Shown: positions 16,908-26,081 of the stretch, in pieces
How the letters are laid out: each line of letters opens with the position of its first letter
Position numbering within the stretch: position 1 is the stretch's first letter
DNA from: a bacterium
GTDB lineage: Bacteria; Verrucomicrobiota; Verrucomicrobiia; Limisphaerales; J093
DNA: 50,680 nucleotides
NCBI GenBank assembly: GCA_021823625.1
Contig: JAKANS010000012.1
Location: forward strand, 1 to 50,680
Direction of reading: 5' to 3'
Position numbers and translations under genes: made by a program
The notes under the pieces: model-generated
The model's database searches: none
What the model was told of the DNA's origin: nothing
What the model saw: only the letters and a program-made list of their open reading frames with translations

Positions 16908-19900
16908 TCAGCGGCTGCTCGTCAGTTGACCTTCGTGGTTCACGGAAATCTCGCGCGCCTGTGCCGGCACCGGCGTCGTGGTCACTCGACCTCCGGGCCA
17001 GCGGACCCAAAGCGCCTTCGGAGGGGACGGGGTGGCCAAGACTTGTGTGAAGCTGTCCTGCGACCAATAACCGGCGCCGGCGTGGATCTCGCGCAGGGGT
17101 CCGGAGCCGTCAGTGAATACGAGCCGCAGCACCGCGCCGACGGCCTCCGGGTTTCCGCCGCTCCCTGCCAGCCTCACGCGCAACCCTGGCACCGCGCCCA
17201 CGTTGCGATAAAGCCTGGTGGGAGCGCCGTTCTGCGTCACCACCAGATCCGGGCGACCGTCTTCATCGAAATCACCCAAGGCGGCGCCGCGTTGTTCGCC
17301 CGGCACCTTGATGCCAGACCGCCCGCGCGGCACGGCGCTGAAGGTTCCGGTGCCATCGCCCCGCAACCAGAGGCCCGATCCGGCGTCGAGGCGGGGCGTC
17401 TCCGGTTGGGTGGCGAAGAAGTTCTGGCTCAGAAAGACGTCCTCGTTCCCATCCCCGTCGAGGTCCGCCACGTTCACGCCGAAGGCGGGTGCGAACTGCG
17501 CTTCGCGCGGAAGTTCCACCGCGCGAAAGCCGTTCCCGGTGTTCAGGAAAACGGTCGAGGCCAGGGTGGTGGCGGTGACCCGCCGGCTGAGCGGCAACCG
17601 GTCGCCCAGCACTTGTTCGAGCGAGGCTTCACTGAACGCTTTGTGACTCGTGAAGCGCTCGAACAGAAAAGGCATCGCGTTCGCCAACGCCATGAATTGG
17701 CGGCGGGGCTCCAGGGTCTCCCCGACATACTCGGTTTCGATGACCCCGGTCCCGCCCGGTTCGAAGAGTTGGCCATAGACAAAAGTGAGCGGCTGCCGCG
17801 CGGAGGCGCGATACGGACTGTTCAGTCCCCAATTCGAGGCGATGAGGTCCAGGCGGCCGTCGTTGTTCAGGTCGCCGGCAGTGACACCATGCCACCAGCC
17901 GACGTAGGGCTTGAGCCCGAGTTCGTCGGTTACTTCGAACAAGGCGCCGCGTTGATTCCTGAACACACGTACCGGACCCCATTCGCAAGCCAGCACCAGT
18001 TCCGGAAGTCCATCGCCGTCCAAGTCGCTCCAGACTGCCCCGTTCACGATTCCAAGATTGTCCAGCACCCCGCTGTTCCGGGTGTCGGGCGCCCACTGGC
18101 GGCCATCGTAACGGTAGAGGTGGGAGGGAGCCCCGACCGGGTATTGTCCGGGAACAACGCCGCCCGCCACGAACAGCACCATCCGGCCGTCGCCGTTCAT
18201 GTCGCCCAACGCCAGTGCACCCGCGGTTTGTAGCTTCAGCCCCGGAAGCGGAGCGCTGGTCCAGGCGTGGTCTTGACCCACTTTCAACGCAAGGACAGTG
18301 GCCGCATCCTTCACTTCGTATCCGGTCACACCCGCCAGCACCGTGCGCGCGTCAGCCACGTCGCTCCATCCCACCAGGCCGGCAAGGTCGTCGCGGACGG
18401 CCAGCCGTGAATCGCCTGCCGCGGCCGCGAACTGCCCTTGGCCATCGCCCAGGAAGACGCCCGGCAAACCACCCCGCCCGGCGCCGACGACCAGGTCCTC
18501 GTGGCCATCGCCGTTCAGGTCGAACCACGCCACTCCGGGACCGAGCTGGCTCAGCTTGAAGGGCAGCAGCGGCTGGCGGTCGAAGTCGTTGAAGACGGTC
18601 TCGGGATGTCGATGCGCAATCCGGTCGCTCACGTCCTCGAACACCGGCGACGGCTGCGGCGAGGTTTTGGGGGGCGCTGGTTCGCTGCCGGATTCGTCGA
18701 TCTCGTAAAGGCGGTTGCTCCCGACGTCGCGCACCAGGCTGTGCTTGCCACTTCGCCACCGGACCTCCAGGGCCATCCCGCCGGTCGCGGCGCCCGTGGC
18801 GAAGGCGAGCTGCGTGTCGGCGCCGGATAGGTAATGCCCGCCGGCGATCACCTCCGTCGATTGGTCGGGGACCGCGCCGCCCAGCAGGGTCACCTTGGCG
18901 CCGATCCCCTGGGTGTTGGGAGGGCGCCCTTTGAGCCGGACGGCCACGCGGCCGGCGGAGGTGTCGTTGCGGAACAGGGCGGCGGGGTCATTCAGGTTGT
19001 TGACCGCCAGGTCAAGGTCGCCGTCGCGGTCAAAGTCGGCGGTGACCAGAGCTTGATGGACCCCAAGGTGATTCAGGCCCCAGTCATCGGTCACTTCGGC
19101 AAACTGGCAGTTGCGGAGATTGTGAAAGCCACCGATCGGCATGCGCAACAGCGGATAGAGGTGATAGTGCTCCATCAATTCGCGAGTGAAAGCCTTCCGG
19201 CGGTCCGTCTCGCTGGCGAATCCTACCCAGGCATGCTGGCGCGCCCGGACTTGAGCCTCGGCATCGTAGTCCTGTACATCGCGGAAATGACCGGCGCCGA
19301 TCAGCAGGTCCTCGTAGCCGTCGAGGTCCACATCCAGGAAGAAGGGGGCCCAGGACCAGTCGGAGGCGGGCAGACCGGCGAAGTGCGAGATTTCGGCGTA
19401 CGTGCCGTCCCGCTGGTTCAGAAAGAGGGTGTTCTGCACGAGTTGCGGCCGGTCCCCGATCACCCCCACCGGGGTGGCGAACGGTGTCTGGGCCAGCATC
19501 TGCCGCTTCCGCAGATCCGGATGGCGGCTCAACATGTCCACGACGAAGAAGTCGAGGCAGCCGTCGCGGTCGATGTCAGCGAAATCCACGCTCATGGAAC
19601 TGGCGCTGGTGTGCCTTAGCGCAACACGCTCGATGGCGCGGAAGTGTCCGCGGCCGTCGTTGATCCAGAAGCGGTCCGGAGTCCAGTAATCGTTGCAGAC
19701 GTAGAGGTCGGGGGCCAGGTCGTCGTTGACGTCGCGAAAAGTCGCGGTCAAGCCCCAGTCCCGAGGGGGCTCGGTCAGCGGTTGGCCGGATTCATCCAGG
19801 AACGTGCCGTCGGTCCATGAGACTTGGTGGAACCGGCCTTTGCCGTCATTCAGCAGCAATTGATCCGGCTGCCCGCACTCTTCCAGCCGGCGATTTAGAA

Positions 19901-20603
19901 AGATGAACCGGTTCGTCTCCGTGCCGGCCATGATGGGATGACCGTTGACCATGGTGATACGCACCTGGCCGCGGTCCCGGATGTCATCTGAGCGATAGTC
20001 GGCGATGTAGAGGTCGAGCGTGCCGTTTCCATCCACATCCGCCAGCGCCAGGGTCGTACTGCCTGGCAGGCCAGGAATGCCTGAGGTCGTCGTGGCGTCA
20101 GCGAACCGGCCGTGACCGTCGTTCAGGAAGCAGAGGACCCCGCGTCCAGTCACGGAAAGCAGCAAATCCAGATGGCCGTCGGCGTTGAGGTCGGCGAACA
20201 CGGCACCGCGGGTTTGGGGCAGGGGCGTGGTCAAACCTGCCTGGGCGGTGACGTTCTCGAAATGCCATTGGCCCAGGTTGCGGAACAGGGCGTTGGTTCC
20301 GCGGAGATTGCAGCAGAAAAGGTCCGGCCAGCCGTCCCCGTCGAAGTCGCCGGCCGCCAGCCCGGAGCCGTTGTAGAGGACGCGGTTGGCGGCCCCGCTC
20401 CATTCGTCCAAGGTGTTGGTGAACACCAATCCAGTTTCGGCGGAAGAGAGGAGAGTGAAGCCGGTCTTCCCAGCCTCGGGAACCCTCAACTCCATCCAGC
20501 GGCCACCCGGCATCGGCTGCCATTGGGCCGCTTCGCCCGCGCCGAGGGAGAGCACTGCGACGGCCAGGATGCCGCATCGCAGAGCAAAGCGCAGGAGGCG
20601 CAC
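16908..20603 (-). CDS. Large secreted FG-GAP/VCBS repeat protein with ASPIC/UnbV domains
   Basis: About 1,231 residues from a GTG at 20603, chosen because the hydrophobic signal segment (LRCGILAVAVLSLGAGEAA) follows it directly. The frame stays open to an ATG at 20894, but that would put 97 non-hydrophobic residues before the signal. At least twelve FG-GAP repeats with calcium-binding DxDxDGxxD loops are visible, such as DFDGDGWPDL, DLNADGHLDL, DVDGNGTLDL, DIDRDGCLDF, DLNGDGHEDL, DLNNDGRLDL and DLDGDGNEDV. Two ASPIC/UnbV-type segments occur, near the middle (VAVRLKGRPPNTQGIGAKV) and at the C-terminus (LRVRLAGSGGNPEAVGAVLR). These form beta-propellers used for adhesion or glycan binding (the CRTAC1 type). 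No enzyme domain is visible. Confidence 0.88.
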   Translation of the reverse strand: MRLLRFALRCGILAVAVLSLGAGEAAQWQPMPGGRWMELRVPEAGKTGFTLLSSAETGLVFTNTLDEWSGAANRVLYNGSGLAAGDFDGDGWPDLFCCNLRGTNALFRNLGQWHFENVTAQAGLTTPLPQTRGAVFADLNADGHLDLLLSVTGRGVLCFLNDGHGRFADATTTSGIPGLPGSTTLALADVDGNGTLDLYIADYRSDDIRDRGQVRITMVNGHPIMAGTETNRFIFLNRRLEECGQPDQLLLNDGKGRFHQVSWTDGTFLDESGQPLTEPPRDWGLTATFRDVNDDLAPDLYVCNDYWTPDRFWINDGRGHFRAIERVALRHTSASSMSVDFADIDRDGCLDFFVVDMLSRHPDLRKRQMLAQTPFATPVGVIGDRPQLVQNTLFLNQRDGTYAEISHFAGLPASDWSWAPFFLDVDLDGYEDLLIGAGHFRDVQDYDAEAQVRARQHAWVGFASETDRRKAFTRELMEHYHLYPLLRMPIGGFHNLRNCQFAEVTDDWGLNHLGVHQALVTADFDRDGDLDLAVNNLNDPAALFRNDTSAGRVAVRLKGRPPNTQGIGAKVTLLGGAVPDQSTEVIAGGHYLSGADTQLAFATGAATGGMALEVRWRSGKHSLVRDVGSNRLYEIDESGSEPAPPKTSPQPSPVFEDVSDRIAHRHPETVFNDFDRQPLLPFKLSQLGPGVAWFDLNGDGHEDLVVGAGRGGLPGVFLGDGQGQFAAAAGDSRLAVRDDLAGLVGWSDVADARTVLAGVTGYEVKDAATVLALKVGQDHAWTSAPLPGLKLQTAGALALGDMNGDGRMVLFVAGGVVPGQYPVGAPSHLYRYDGRQWAPDTRNSGVLDNLGIVNGAVWSDLDGDGLPELVLACEWGPVRVFRNQRGALFEVTDELGLKPYVGWWHGVTAGDLNNDGRLDLIASNWGLNSPYRASARQPLTFVYGQLFEPGGTGVIETEYVGETLEPRRQFMALANAMPFLFERFTSHKAFSEASLEQVLGDRLPLSRRVTATTLASTVFLNTGNGFRAVELPREAQFAPAFGVNVADLDGDGNEDVFLSQNFFATQPETPRLDAGSGLWLRGDGTGTFSAVPRGRSGIKVPGEQRGAALGDFDEDGRPDLVVTQNGAPTRLYRNVGAVPGLRVRLAGSGGNPEAVGAVLRLVFTDGSGPLREIHAGAGYWSQDSFTQVLATPSPPKALWVRWPGGRVTTTPVPAQAREISVNHEGQLTSSR

Positions 20604-20946
20604 ACGCCGGCTACAAAAATGGGGTGGCGCAGGACAGGTTCGGTTGAGATGGCCACCAACGGATCGCTCGCCGACGCGGTCGCCGCCAGGGGCTTCAGAG
20701 ACAAACCCGCACTGCTGAACCAACACCCGGCACATGGGTTCCGAGCCTTCAACGAGAGGATCCCCACGTTGGGCGGAGCTGCAGCTCTCGAATTGACGAT
20801 GCGACAGGCTGCTGCCTGCCGGCACGGGCTGAGCGGGACGCGGCGCTGCGTGGGGCGCATTGACACGATTCTGATCTGGCATACGCGACAGCAAACTAAG
20901 CCCTGCGGCGTCCGAAAGAAGCAGAAAGCCGATGGAATGGCCCCTT

Positions 20947-20983
20947 GAAAAAGGGGAACCGGACCTTTGCGGGTCCGGTTCCC
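20947..20983 (-). terminator. Intrinsic terminator of the triple-module gene
   Basis: A perfect 12-bp inverted repeat (GGGAACCGGACC at 20954-20965, GGTCCGGTTCCC at 20972-20983) with a 6-base loop lies 38 bases past the stop at 21021. On the minus strand it is followed by a run of five T (20948-20952). The same strand's next gene has a separate start below. Confidence 0.8.
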
Positions 20984-21020
20984 GTGTTGCAGAGGTTTCG
21001 GAGCAATCAGGCGCTTCAGC

Positions 21021-24000
21021 CTACCGCGACACCGTCCGGTAGAACTTCGCTGAATCCGATGCCGGCTCGGTCAGGGGCGACGCTGCGAGCGTATCCGACC
21101 AGGGGCCGTTGACGGAGGGCGCGATTTGCAGCGTGCCTTTGTCCCAGCTCACGGTGACGTTGCCGCCGCCGAAGCTGACCTGCAAGGTGCCGGGTTCGGT
21201 CACGGGCGGCTCGATGACCACGTCGGTCAACGGCTTGCCGGTCTTGCCGAGGTCGTAGATGGCCTTGACTTCCCCGGCGGTCAGTACCCGGGTCCACAGC
21301 CCCACGTCATCCACAGGACCTATCATGGTGTTGGGCGCACTCGCATCGAGTCCAATGGTGCCGGTGCCGTCATCGTTCAGCCGGGCGCCGATGGAGAGGT
21401 ACGGAATCTCCGGGACGTTGATGTCCGACAAGTAATCGCGGACGGCCACTTCCGCGCCGTCCAAATAGAGACGCAACTGAGCGCCATCGGCGCTGAAGGC
21501 CACGTGGTGCCACGCTCCGAAGGGGAAGGTCGTGGGAGCAGTGGCCCGGACGATGTTGGGGCCAGCCGTAATGGCGCCGGAGAGATTCAAATTCCCCGTG
21601 TTCGCGTCATAGGCTAACCCGAGTTCGAATTGTCCGGCGGGGAAACCGTTCTGGCCCACACTCAGACCCAGCCCGCCTTGCGCGTTCCGGATGAACTCGA
21701 CGTCGCTAAAGAAGGAGTTCGCCGGCGCATTAACCCAAGCCGAGGCGCTGATGGCCTGCTTCGCGATCGGGTAGCTCGGGACGTAGATGTAACTGAAGCC
21801 ATCGAAGTTGAAGGCGTTGGCAATCCGGCCTGCCGTCCAGGACACGGTGCCATTGACCGCGCCGGGTTTACCGCCGGTAGCCGAGTTGGCCGCCGTGGTC
21901 CCGCTGGTCTCGTCCAGTTTCCAGTACCCCACCAGGCCGTCCTGAATGTCGTACTTCGAAACGTGGACGGCTGCACTGCGACTGATGACGCTGCCACCCG
22001 GGTTGAACACGGCGACGTTATACACTCCGACGTCTGCATCGCTAAAGGAGCCAATGTTCAGAGTGGCGGACGTGGCCCCGCTGATGTTCCCGCCGTTGGG
22101 CAGGTTCTTGCCATTTTTCCGCCATTGATAGGTGAGGTTCTCACCCGTGGCGGTCACGGTCAGGCGGGCGGTGCCGCCTGCCGGGGCGACGGTGGGTTGC
22201 GGGTTCAGGGTGATGGAAGGCGGTGCGCCCGCAGGGGTCGAGTTGAGGATCAACTGCAACGCGTTCACCGGGGCACCGCGGTCGAAGCCCGTGGTGAGGG
22301 TGTTCCAAGTAAGAATGACGGTGCCGTCGGCGGCCGGGCTGACGTTGTCGAACCGGACGTAGGTGGCCAGATCCCGGTTATTCGGGTCCTTGCTTACGCC
22401 ACGGTAAAAGCCCGGGGCGAGGTTGTACTCGTCGGCGTTGATGACGCGGACATAGGCGGTCTCCGAGCTCTGGCCGGTGACGGTGTAGTCTGCATCCTGG
22501 AACTGGAGCGGGATGCCGACCATGTAGGCGATCACGGAGTGCTTGCCGGCCGGCACGTTGGCGAACGTCAAGGTGCCGGGGGTGCCCGGTTGAGCGTGGT
22601 TAAGGCCGTTCAACATGCGCTGAGTGGCCGAGGCATCGCCAGTACCGGAACCCCACGCGCCGGAGGTCGCGAACTCGAAGGTGATGGTCGAGATACCGTT
22701 GTCGCTGTCCATCAGGTTGTAGGTGGTCACTTCGCCAGTATTCGGGTCGGTTACATCGTAGGGTATGGTTCCAGTGCCGGCGTTGGCCGCGTTGTTCCAG
22801 TATGCCTGCAGTTGCAGTCCCGCAATGTCGTTGGTTTTCATCAACGTGGGCGCTCCGTTGGCGCCACCGCCTTGGAAGGAGATACCAAGGCTCTTGGTGG
22901 ACGACGGCGTGAAGATGACCGCCTTGACCTGGGGGCTCATCTCGCAGCCGACGATCTCGACCGAGTACAAGTCCGACGCATTCGCGGCGGTCACCGGATC
23001 GGTAGTGTAGGTGGTCTTGGTTGCGCCGGGAACGGGTGCGCCGTTCTTGTACCACTGCAACGGCCAGGGGCCGTTCACGGAAGTGACGAAGGTCGCCTGA
23101 GCCCCCGACAGCACGGGCGTCTCCACGGGTTGGACCAAGAACCTGGCCTTCGAGCAATCGGCACCCTGGCTGATCGCCAGGAACTCGACTTCGGCGATCT
23201 GCATACAGCAAGTACTGGGTCCCTGGGTGTTCAGGACCGTCCAGCGGTAGTGGAGGTAGGACTTCTTGTTGGGGAAGTAGAACTCCTGGGTTTTATAACG
23301 ATTCTCCGCGTCGGTGGGTCCGAACACGCTCGGCCAGGAAGGCACGTCGAGCGTGACGATCGTTTCCCAGTTGCCGGAGTTAAAGTCGGCAATCTGCTCA
23401 TCATTCGAGCCTTCGACCGTGACCTTCTTGGGGTCCCGATCGGCGGCGTCGTTGGCCGACTCCATGGTGAGACCGATGATGGTGGTCGCTCCCACCGAGG
23501 GGGTGACGACGAAGCCCGACGGCTTGGCGTCATTGGCCGAATCGCGGTTCAGGTACTTCGTGGGCTGGTTGTCGATGGCGTTGGGCACGGCTTCGGAGCC
23601 CGGGCTGTTGGCCGAGGACGCGATGACGGGATCGCCCGGTTGGGTCACATCTTGCGGCGCGCCCGTGCCGAGCAGTTCGACCTCGGCGATCTGCATGCAA
23701 CAGGTGCTGGGCCCCTGGGTGTTCAAGACCGTCCAGCGGTAGTGTTTGAAGGGTCGGTAGTTGTCGAACAGGAAGATCTGGGTCTTGTAACGGTTCTCGG
23801 CATCGGTGGCGCCGAACACGCTCGGCCAGGACGGGATATCGAGCGTGACGATCGTGGTCCAAATTCCGGAGTTGAAGTCAGCGATGGCATCATCGTTCGA
23901 CCCTTCGAGTGTGACCTTCTTGGGATCCCGGTCGGCGGCGTCATTGGCCGACTCCAGGGTCATGCCGGTGACGACGGTCCGGCCCACCGAAGGGCTGACG

Positions 24001-24716
24001 ACGAAGCCGGAGGGCTTGGCGTCGTTGGCTGAATCGCGATTCAGGTACTTCGTGGGCTGGTTGTCGATGGCGTTGGGCACGGCTTCGGAGCCCGGGCTGT
24101 TGGCCGACGACGGGATGATGGGATCGCCGGGCTGGGTGATGTCGGCTGGCAAAGTACTGCCGAGCAACCCAACTTCGGCGATCTGCATGCAGCAGGTGCT
24201 GGGCCCCTGGGTGTTCAAGACCGTCCAGCGGTAGTGTTTGTAGGCCTTGAAGTTATCGAAGGTCAAGGTCTGGGTTTTGTAGCGGTTCTCCGCGTCCGTC
24301 GGTCCGAATACGCTCGGCCACGACGGGATGTCGAGCTGCACGATCAACGTCCAGTTGCCGGAGTTGAAATCCGTGACGGTGTCGTCGTTCGAGCCTTCCA
24401 GCGTGACGACCCTCGGATCGCGGTCCGCCGCGTCGTTGGCGGACATCAGAGACATGCCGGTGACGCGCGTGAGACCGACGGATGGCGTAACCACAAAGCC
24501 GGAGGGCTTGGCGTCGTTGGCCGAATCGCGGTTGAGGTATTTGGTGGGTTGGCCGTCAATGGCATTGGCCACCGCTTCCGATCCCGGGCTGTTGGCCGAG
24601 GAGGCGATGATGGGGTCACCAGGTTGAACCACGGTCTTCTGCGCGTGCAAGGCACAGGGCAGGGCGACCAGAAGGGCGGCAATCACCCCGGCTGGTCGTA
24701 TCAGGTAACGGTTCAT
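21021..24716 (-). CDS. Secreted protein with three tandem discoidin-like modules, Ig and LamG-like domains
   Basis: A 1,231-residue protein with a signal peptide (VIAALLVALPCALHA, cleavage near residue 25). Residues 31-194, 195-358 and 359-515 are three copies of one module with exact 164-residue spacing. Each contains SSANSPGSEAV, QPTKYLNRDSANDAKPSGF, SWPSVFG.TDAENRYKTQ and HYRWTVLNTQGPSTCCMQIA; the fold is probably F5/8 type C (discoidin)-like. Then follow an Ig-like segment (about 527-600), a beta-rich central region (about 610-830), a second Ig-like segment (about 850-940, YQWRKNGKNLP) and a LamG/concanavalin-like domain (about 945-1165, DGLVGYWKLDETSG, WHHVAFSADG). This suggests extracellular polysaccharide binding. 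It ends at a strong terminator. Confidence 0.9.
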   Translation of the reverse strand: MNRYLIRPAGVIAALLVALPCALHAQKTVVQPGDPIIASSANSPGSEAVANAIDGQPTKYLNRDSANDAKPSGFVVTPSVGLTRVTGMSLMSANDAADRDPRVVTLEGSNDDTVTDFNSGNWTLIVQLDIPSWPSVFGPTDAENRYKTQTLTFDNFKAYKHYRWTVLNTQGPSTCCMQIAEVGLLGSTLPADITQPGDPIIPSSANSPGSEAVPNAIDNQPTKYLNRDSANDAKPSGFVVSPSVGRTVVTGMTLESANDAADRDPKKVTLEGSNDDAIADFNSGIWTTIVTLDIPSWPSVFGATDAENRYKTQIFLFDNYRPFKHYRWTVLNTQGPSTCCMQIAEVELLGTGAPQDVTQPGDPVIASSANSPGSEAVPNAIDNQPTKYLNRDSANDAKPSGFVVTPSVGATTIIGLTMESANDAADRDPKKVTVEGSNDEQIADFNSGNWETIVTLDVPSWPSVFGPTDAENRYKTQEFYFPNKKSYLHYRWTVLNTQGPSTCCMQIAEVEFLAISQGADCSKARFLVQPVETPVLSGAQATFVTSVNGPWPLQWYKNGAPVPGATKTTYTTDPVTAANASDLYSVEIVGCEMSPQVKAVIFTPSSTKSLGISFQGGGANGAPTLMKTNDIAGLQLQAYWNNAANAGTGTIPYDVTDPNTGEVTTYNLMDSDNGISTITFEFATSGAWGSGTGDASATQRMLNGLNHAQPGTPGTLTFANVPAGKHSVIAYMVGIPLQFQDADYTVTGQSSETAYVRVINADEYNLAPGFYRGVSKDPNNRDLATYVRFDNVSPAADGTVILTWNTLTTGFDRGAPVNALQLILNSTPAGAPPSITLNPQPTVAPAGGTARLTVTATGENLTYQWRKNGKNLPNGGNISGATSATLNIGSFSDADVGVYNVAVFNPGGSVISRSAAVHVSKYDIQDGLVGYWKLDETSGTTAANSATGGKPGAVNGTVSWTAGRIANAFNFDGFSYIYVPSYPIAKQAISASAWVNAPANSFFSDVEFIRNAQGGLGLSVGQNGFPAGQFELGLAYDANTGNLNLSGAITAGPNIVRATAPTTFPFGAWHHVAFSADGAQLRLYLDGAEVAVRDYLSDINVPEIPYLSIGARLNDDGTGTIGLDASAPNTMIGPVDDVGLWTRVLTAGEVKAIYDLGKTGKPLTDVVIEPPVTEPGTLQVSFGGGNVTVSWDKGTLQIAPSVNGPWSDTLAASPLTEPASDSAKFYRTVSR
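23172..23642 (-). repeat. Tandem module copy 3 (about 471 bp)
   Basis: Codes residues 359-515. It ends after AEVEFLAIS and runs into the following Ig-like region, so its right edge is less sharp. Confidence 0.75.
23643..24134 (-). repeat. Tandem module copy 2 (492 bp)
   Basis: Codes residues 195-358. Closest to copy 3 in protein sequence (shared EAVPNAIDNQPTKYLN and DPKKVT). Confidence 0.8.
24135..24626 (-). repeat. Tandem module copy 1 (492 bp)
   Basis: Codes residues 31-194 of the protein above. It shares long blocks with copies 2 and 3 and has the same length as copy 2, so the duplication is of DNA and not only of fold. Confidence 0.8.
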
Positions 24717-24880
24717 AGTTGTTCGGTTGATTGAACTGCGTGGTATCTGCTGTTTTCGCTACGATTAACTGAAATGAAAGTAGTGCCAGCCGATGGCGCC
24801 GAGTCAATGTTTTTGTGGCCAATTGTCCGGCCGGCATTCAAACAGCGGAGACCTGCGTCGCTCCGAATTCTGGTGACAGG

Positions 24881-25471
24881 TCATCGCGCGAATGAAGGTG
24901 AATTGGCAGCCGATTCCAGTTGGCCCAATCCCACGGATCTCTCCGTGCCGATGTCCGCGACCCGAGGCAGCAGGCTTAATCGGACAGACGGTCGTCGGTG
25001 GGCCTTTGCCCTTGTCTTCGAGTGGGCTCGCTGGCGGAGGCCGTACTCGGTGAGGATTCGCTCCCCACTGCGGGCGCTGATGCGGAACCCGCTGTCGCGG
25101 AGGCGGCGGACCAGTTCGGGGCCGGAGGCTTCCAGATTCTGGAACCGGTGGCGGACGACCACCCGAATGATTTCCTCCCGGCGGCGGTAGTTGGTCTTGG
25201 GACCGGACCGCTGGAAGAAGGCGCGTGTGCCCAGGTCGTGAAACCGGTGCAGGAGCCTGTAATAGCCCTGGCGGGTGTAGCCGAACTTGGCCGCGGCGCG
25301 CGTCGCTCCCAGGCCAGCGCATTGGCCCTCGTAGAGCATCGCCAGCTTCAGCGTCACCTGGTCGTGCGGCCGGATCCGCAGGGTGCCAGCCGATCCGGCT
25401 AGCATGGTCCGGTCGGAGTCCACGAGCGCGATCGGGGCTGGCGGCGTGCCGGCACGGTCGTTGGCTGCCAT
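24881..25471 (-). CDS. Helix-turn-helix fragment of a transposase
   Basis: About 196 residues from ATG 25471 (in-frame starts also at 25489 and 25627; the latter would overlap the signal peptidase gene). It contains LRIRPHDQVTLKLAMLYEGQ, AAAKFGYTRQGYYRLLHRF, GPKTNYRRREEIIRVVVRHRF and ISARSGERILTEYGLRQR: two winged/helix-turn-helix segments as in the DNA-binding half of DDE transposases that read IALVDSDRTMLAG at the start. No DDE catalytic domain follows before the neighbouring gene, so this is either an orfA-type protein or a transposase truncated at its 3' end. It sits between an unrelated secretion gene and the surface-protein gene as a likely mobile-element relic. Confidence 0.55.
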   Translation of the reverse strand: MAANDRAGTPPAPIALVDSDRTMLAGSAGTLRIRPHDQVTLKLAMLYEGQCAGLGATRAAAKFGYTRQGYYRLLHRFHDLGTRAFFQRSGPKTNYRRREEIIRVVVRHRFQNLEASGPELVRRLRDSGFRISARSGERILTEYGLRQRAHSKTRAKAHRRPSVRLSLLPRVADIGTERSVGLGQLESAANSPSFAR

Positions 25472-25565
25472 CCGCGGCAGGTGCATCATCTCACCATGCG
25501 CAATCCGAACTGGAAGTCCGCACGCGCCTCCCTGCTTGAATTCATTCCGGCGCGCCGGCTGGAGT

Positions 25566-26081
25566 TCAGGTGCCCGGGAGGTTTGAGGCCGGCTCTCGGC
25601 CGCGAATACTCTCCGGACTTTGCGCACCGTCTTCTCCGCCAGCGGCAGTCATCGACTCGCGAGGCCCGAGACGCAGGGAACCGACCACCCGGCCCAGGAT
25701 TTGATCCTGCGCCACCACCGCATGGATGGTCTCCTCGGCCAACATGTTGCGGTTGTCGCCCAGCAACGCATAGCGATCGGGTTGCAGCTTGCCGGGGCCG
25801 ATGCTGAGCGAGCCAGGCAACAGCCGGTAGCCTTCCTGGCAGGGCAGTTCACTGATCAACAGCCGGCCTTGATGGACCTCCACGGTCTCTCCCGGCAAGC
25901 CCACAACCCGCTTGATAATCCACCCCCCCAAATGCCTGGCCACGACGATCTCCCCGCGGCGCGGATCGGTGTGCCGGTAGGCCGCGCGATCCACCAGCAG
26001 GAGCTCCCGGCTGCCCAGTGTGGGACGCATGCTCTCCCCGAGACTCAGCACCAGACTGAACCGGGAGTGGAAAAGCGTCAC
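25566..26081 (-). CDS. Signal peptidase I-like serine protease without membrane anchor
   Basis: A 171-residue S26-family protein. The catalytic serine is in LGESMRPTL (residue about 17), the general-base lysine in IIKRVVGLPGE (about 57), and the conserved YALLGDNRN box follows near residue 103. True LepB enzymes have one or two N-terminal membrane helices; here the first 12 residues (MTLFHSRFSLVL) are only weakly hydrophobic. It overlaps the stop of the upstream secreted-protein gene by ATGA (26078-26081), so the two are translationally coupled and the upstream protein is a candidate substrate or partner. It may process a special set of exported proteins; a housekeeping copy is expected elsewhere. 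Confidence 0.78.
   Translation of the reverse strand: MTLFHSRFSLVLSLGESMRPTLGSRELLLVDRAAYRHTDPRRGEIVVARHLGGWIIKRVVGLPGETVEVHQGRLLISELPCQEGYRLLPGSLSIGPGKLQPDRYALLGDNRNMLAEETIHAVVAQDQILGRVVGSLRLGPRESMTAAGGEDGAQSPESIRGREPASNLPGT

Noticed and set aside
20604..20894. 97-residue N-terminal extension of the FG-GAP protein
   Set aside because: It precedes the hydrophobic signal segment and has no signal or domain features of its own; the GTG at 20603 gives a normal secreted protein.
23172..24626. The regular repeat as a possible CRISPR array
   Set aside because: The period is 492 bp, the repeats are coding and in frame, and no short repeat-spacer pattern exists. No CRISPR array was found anywhere in the window.
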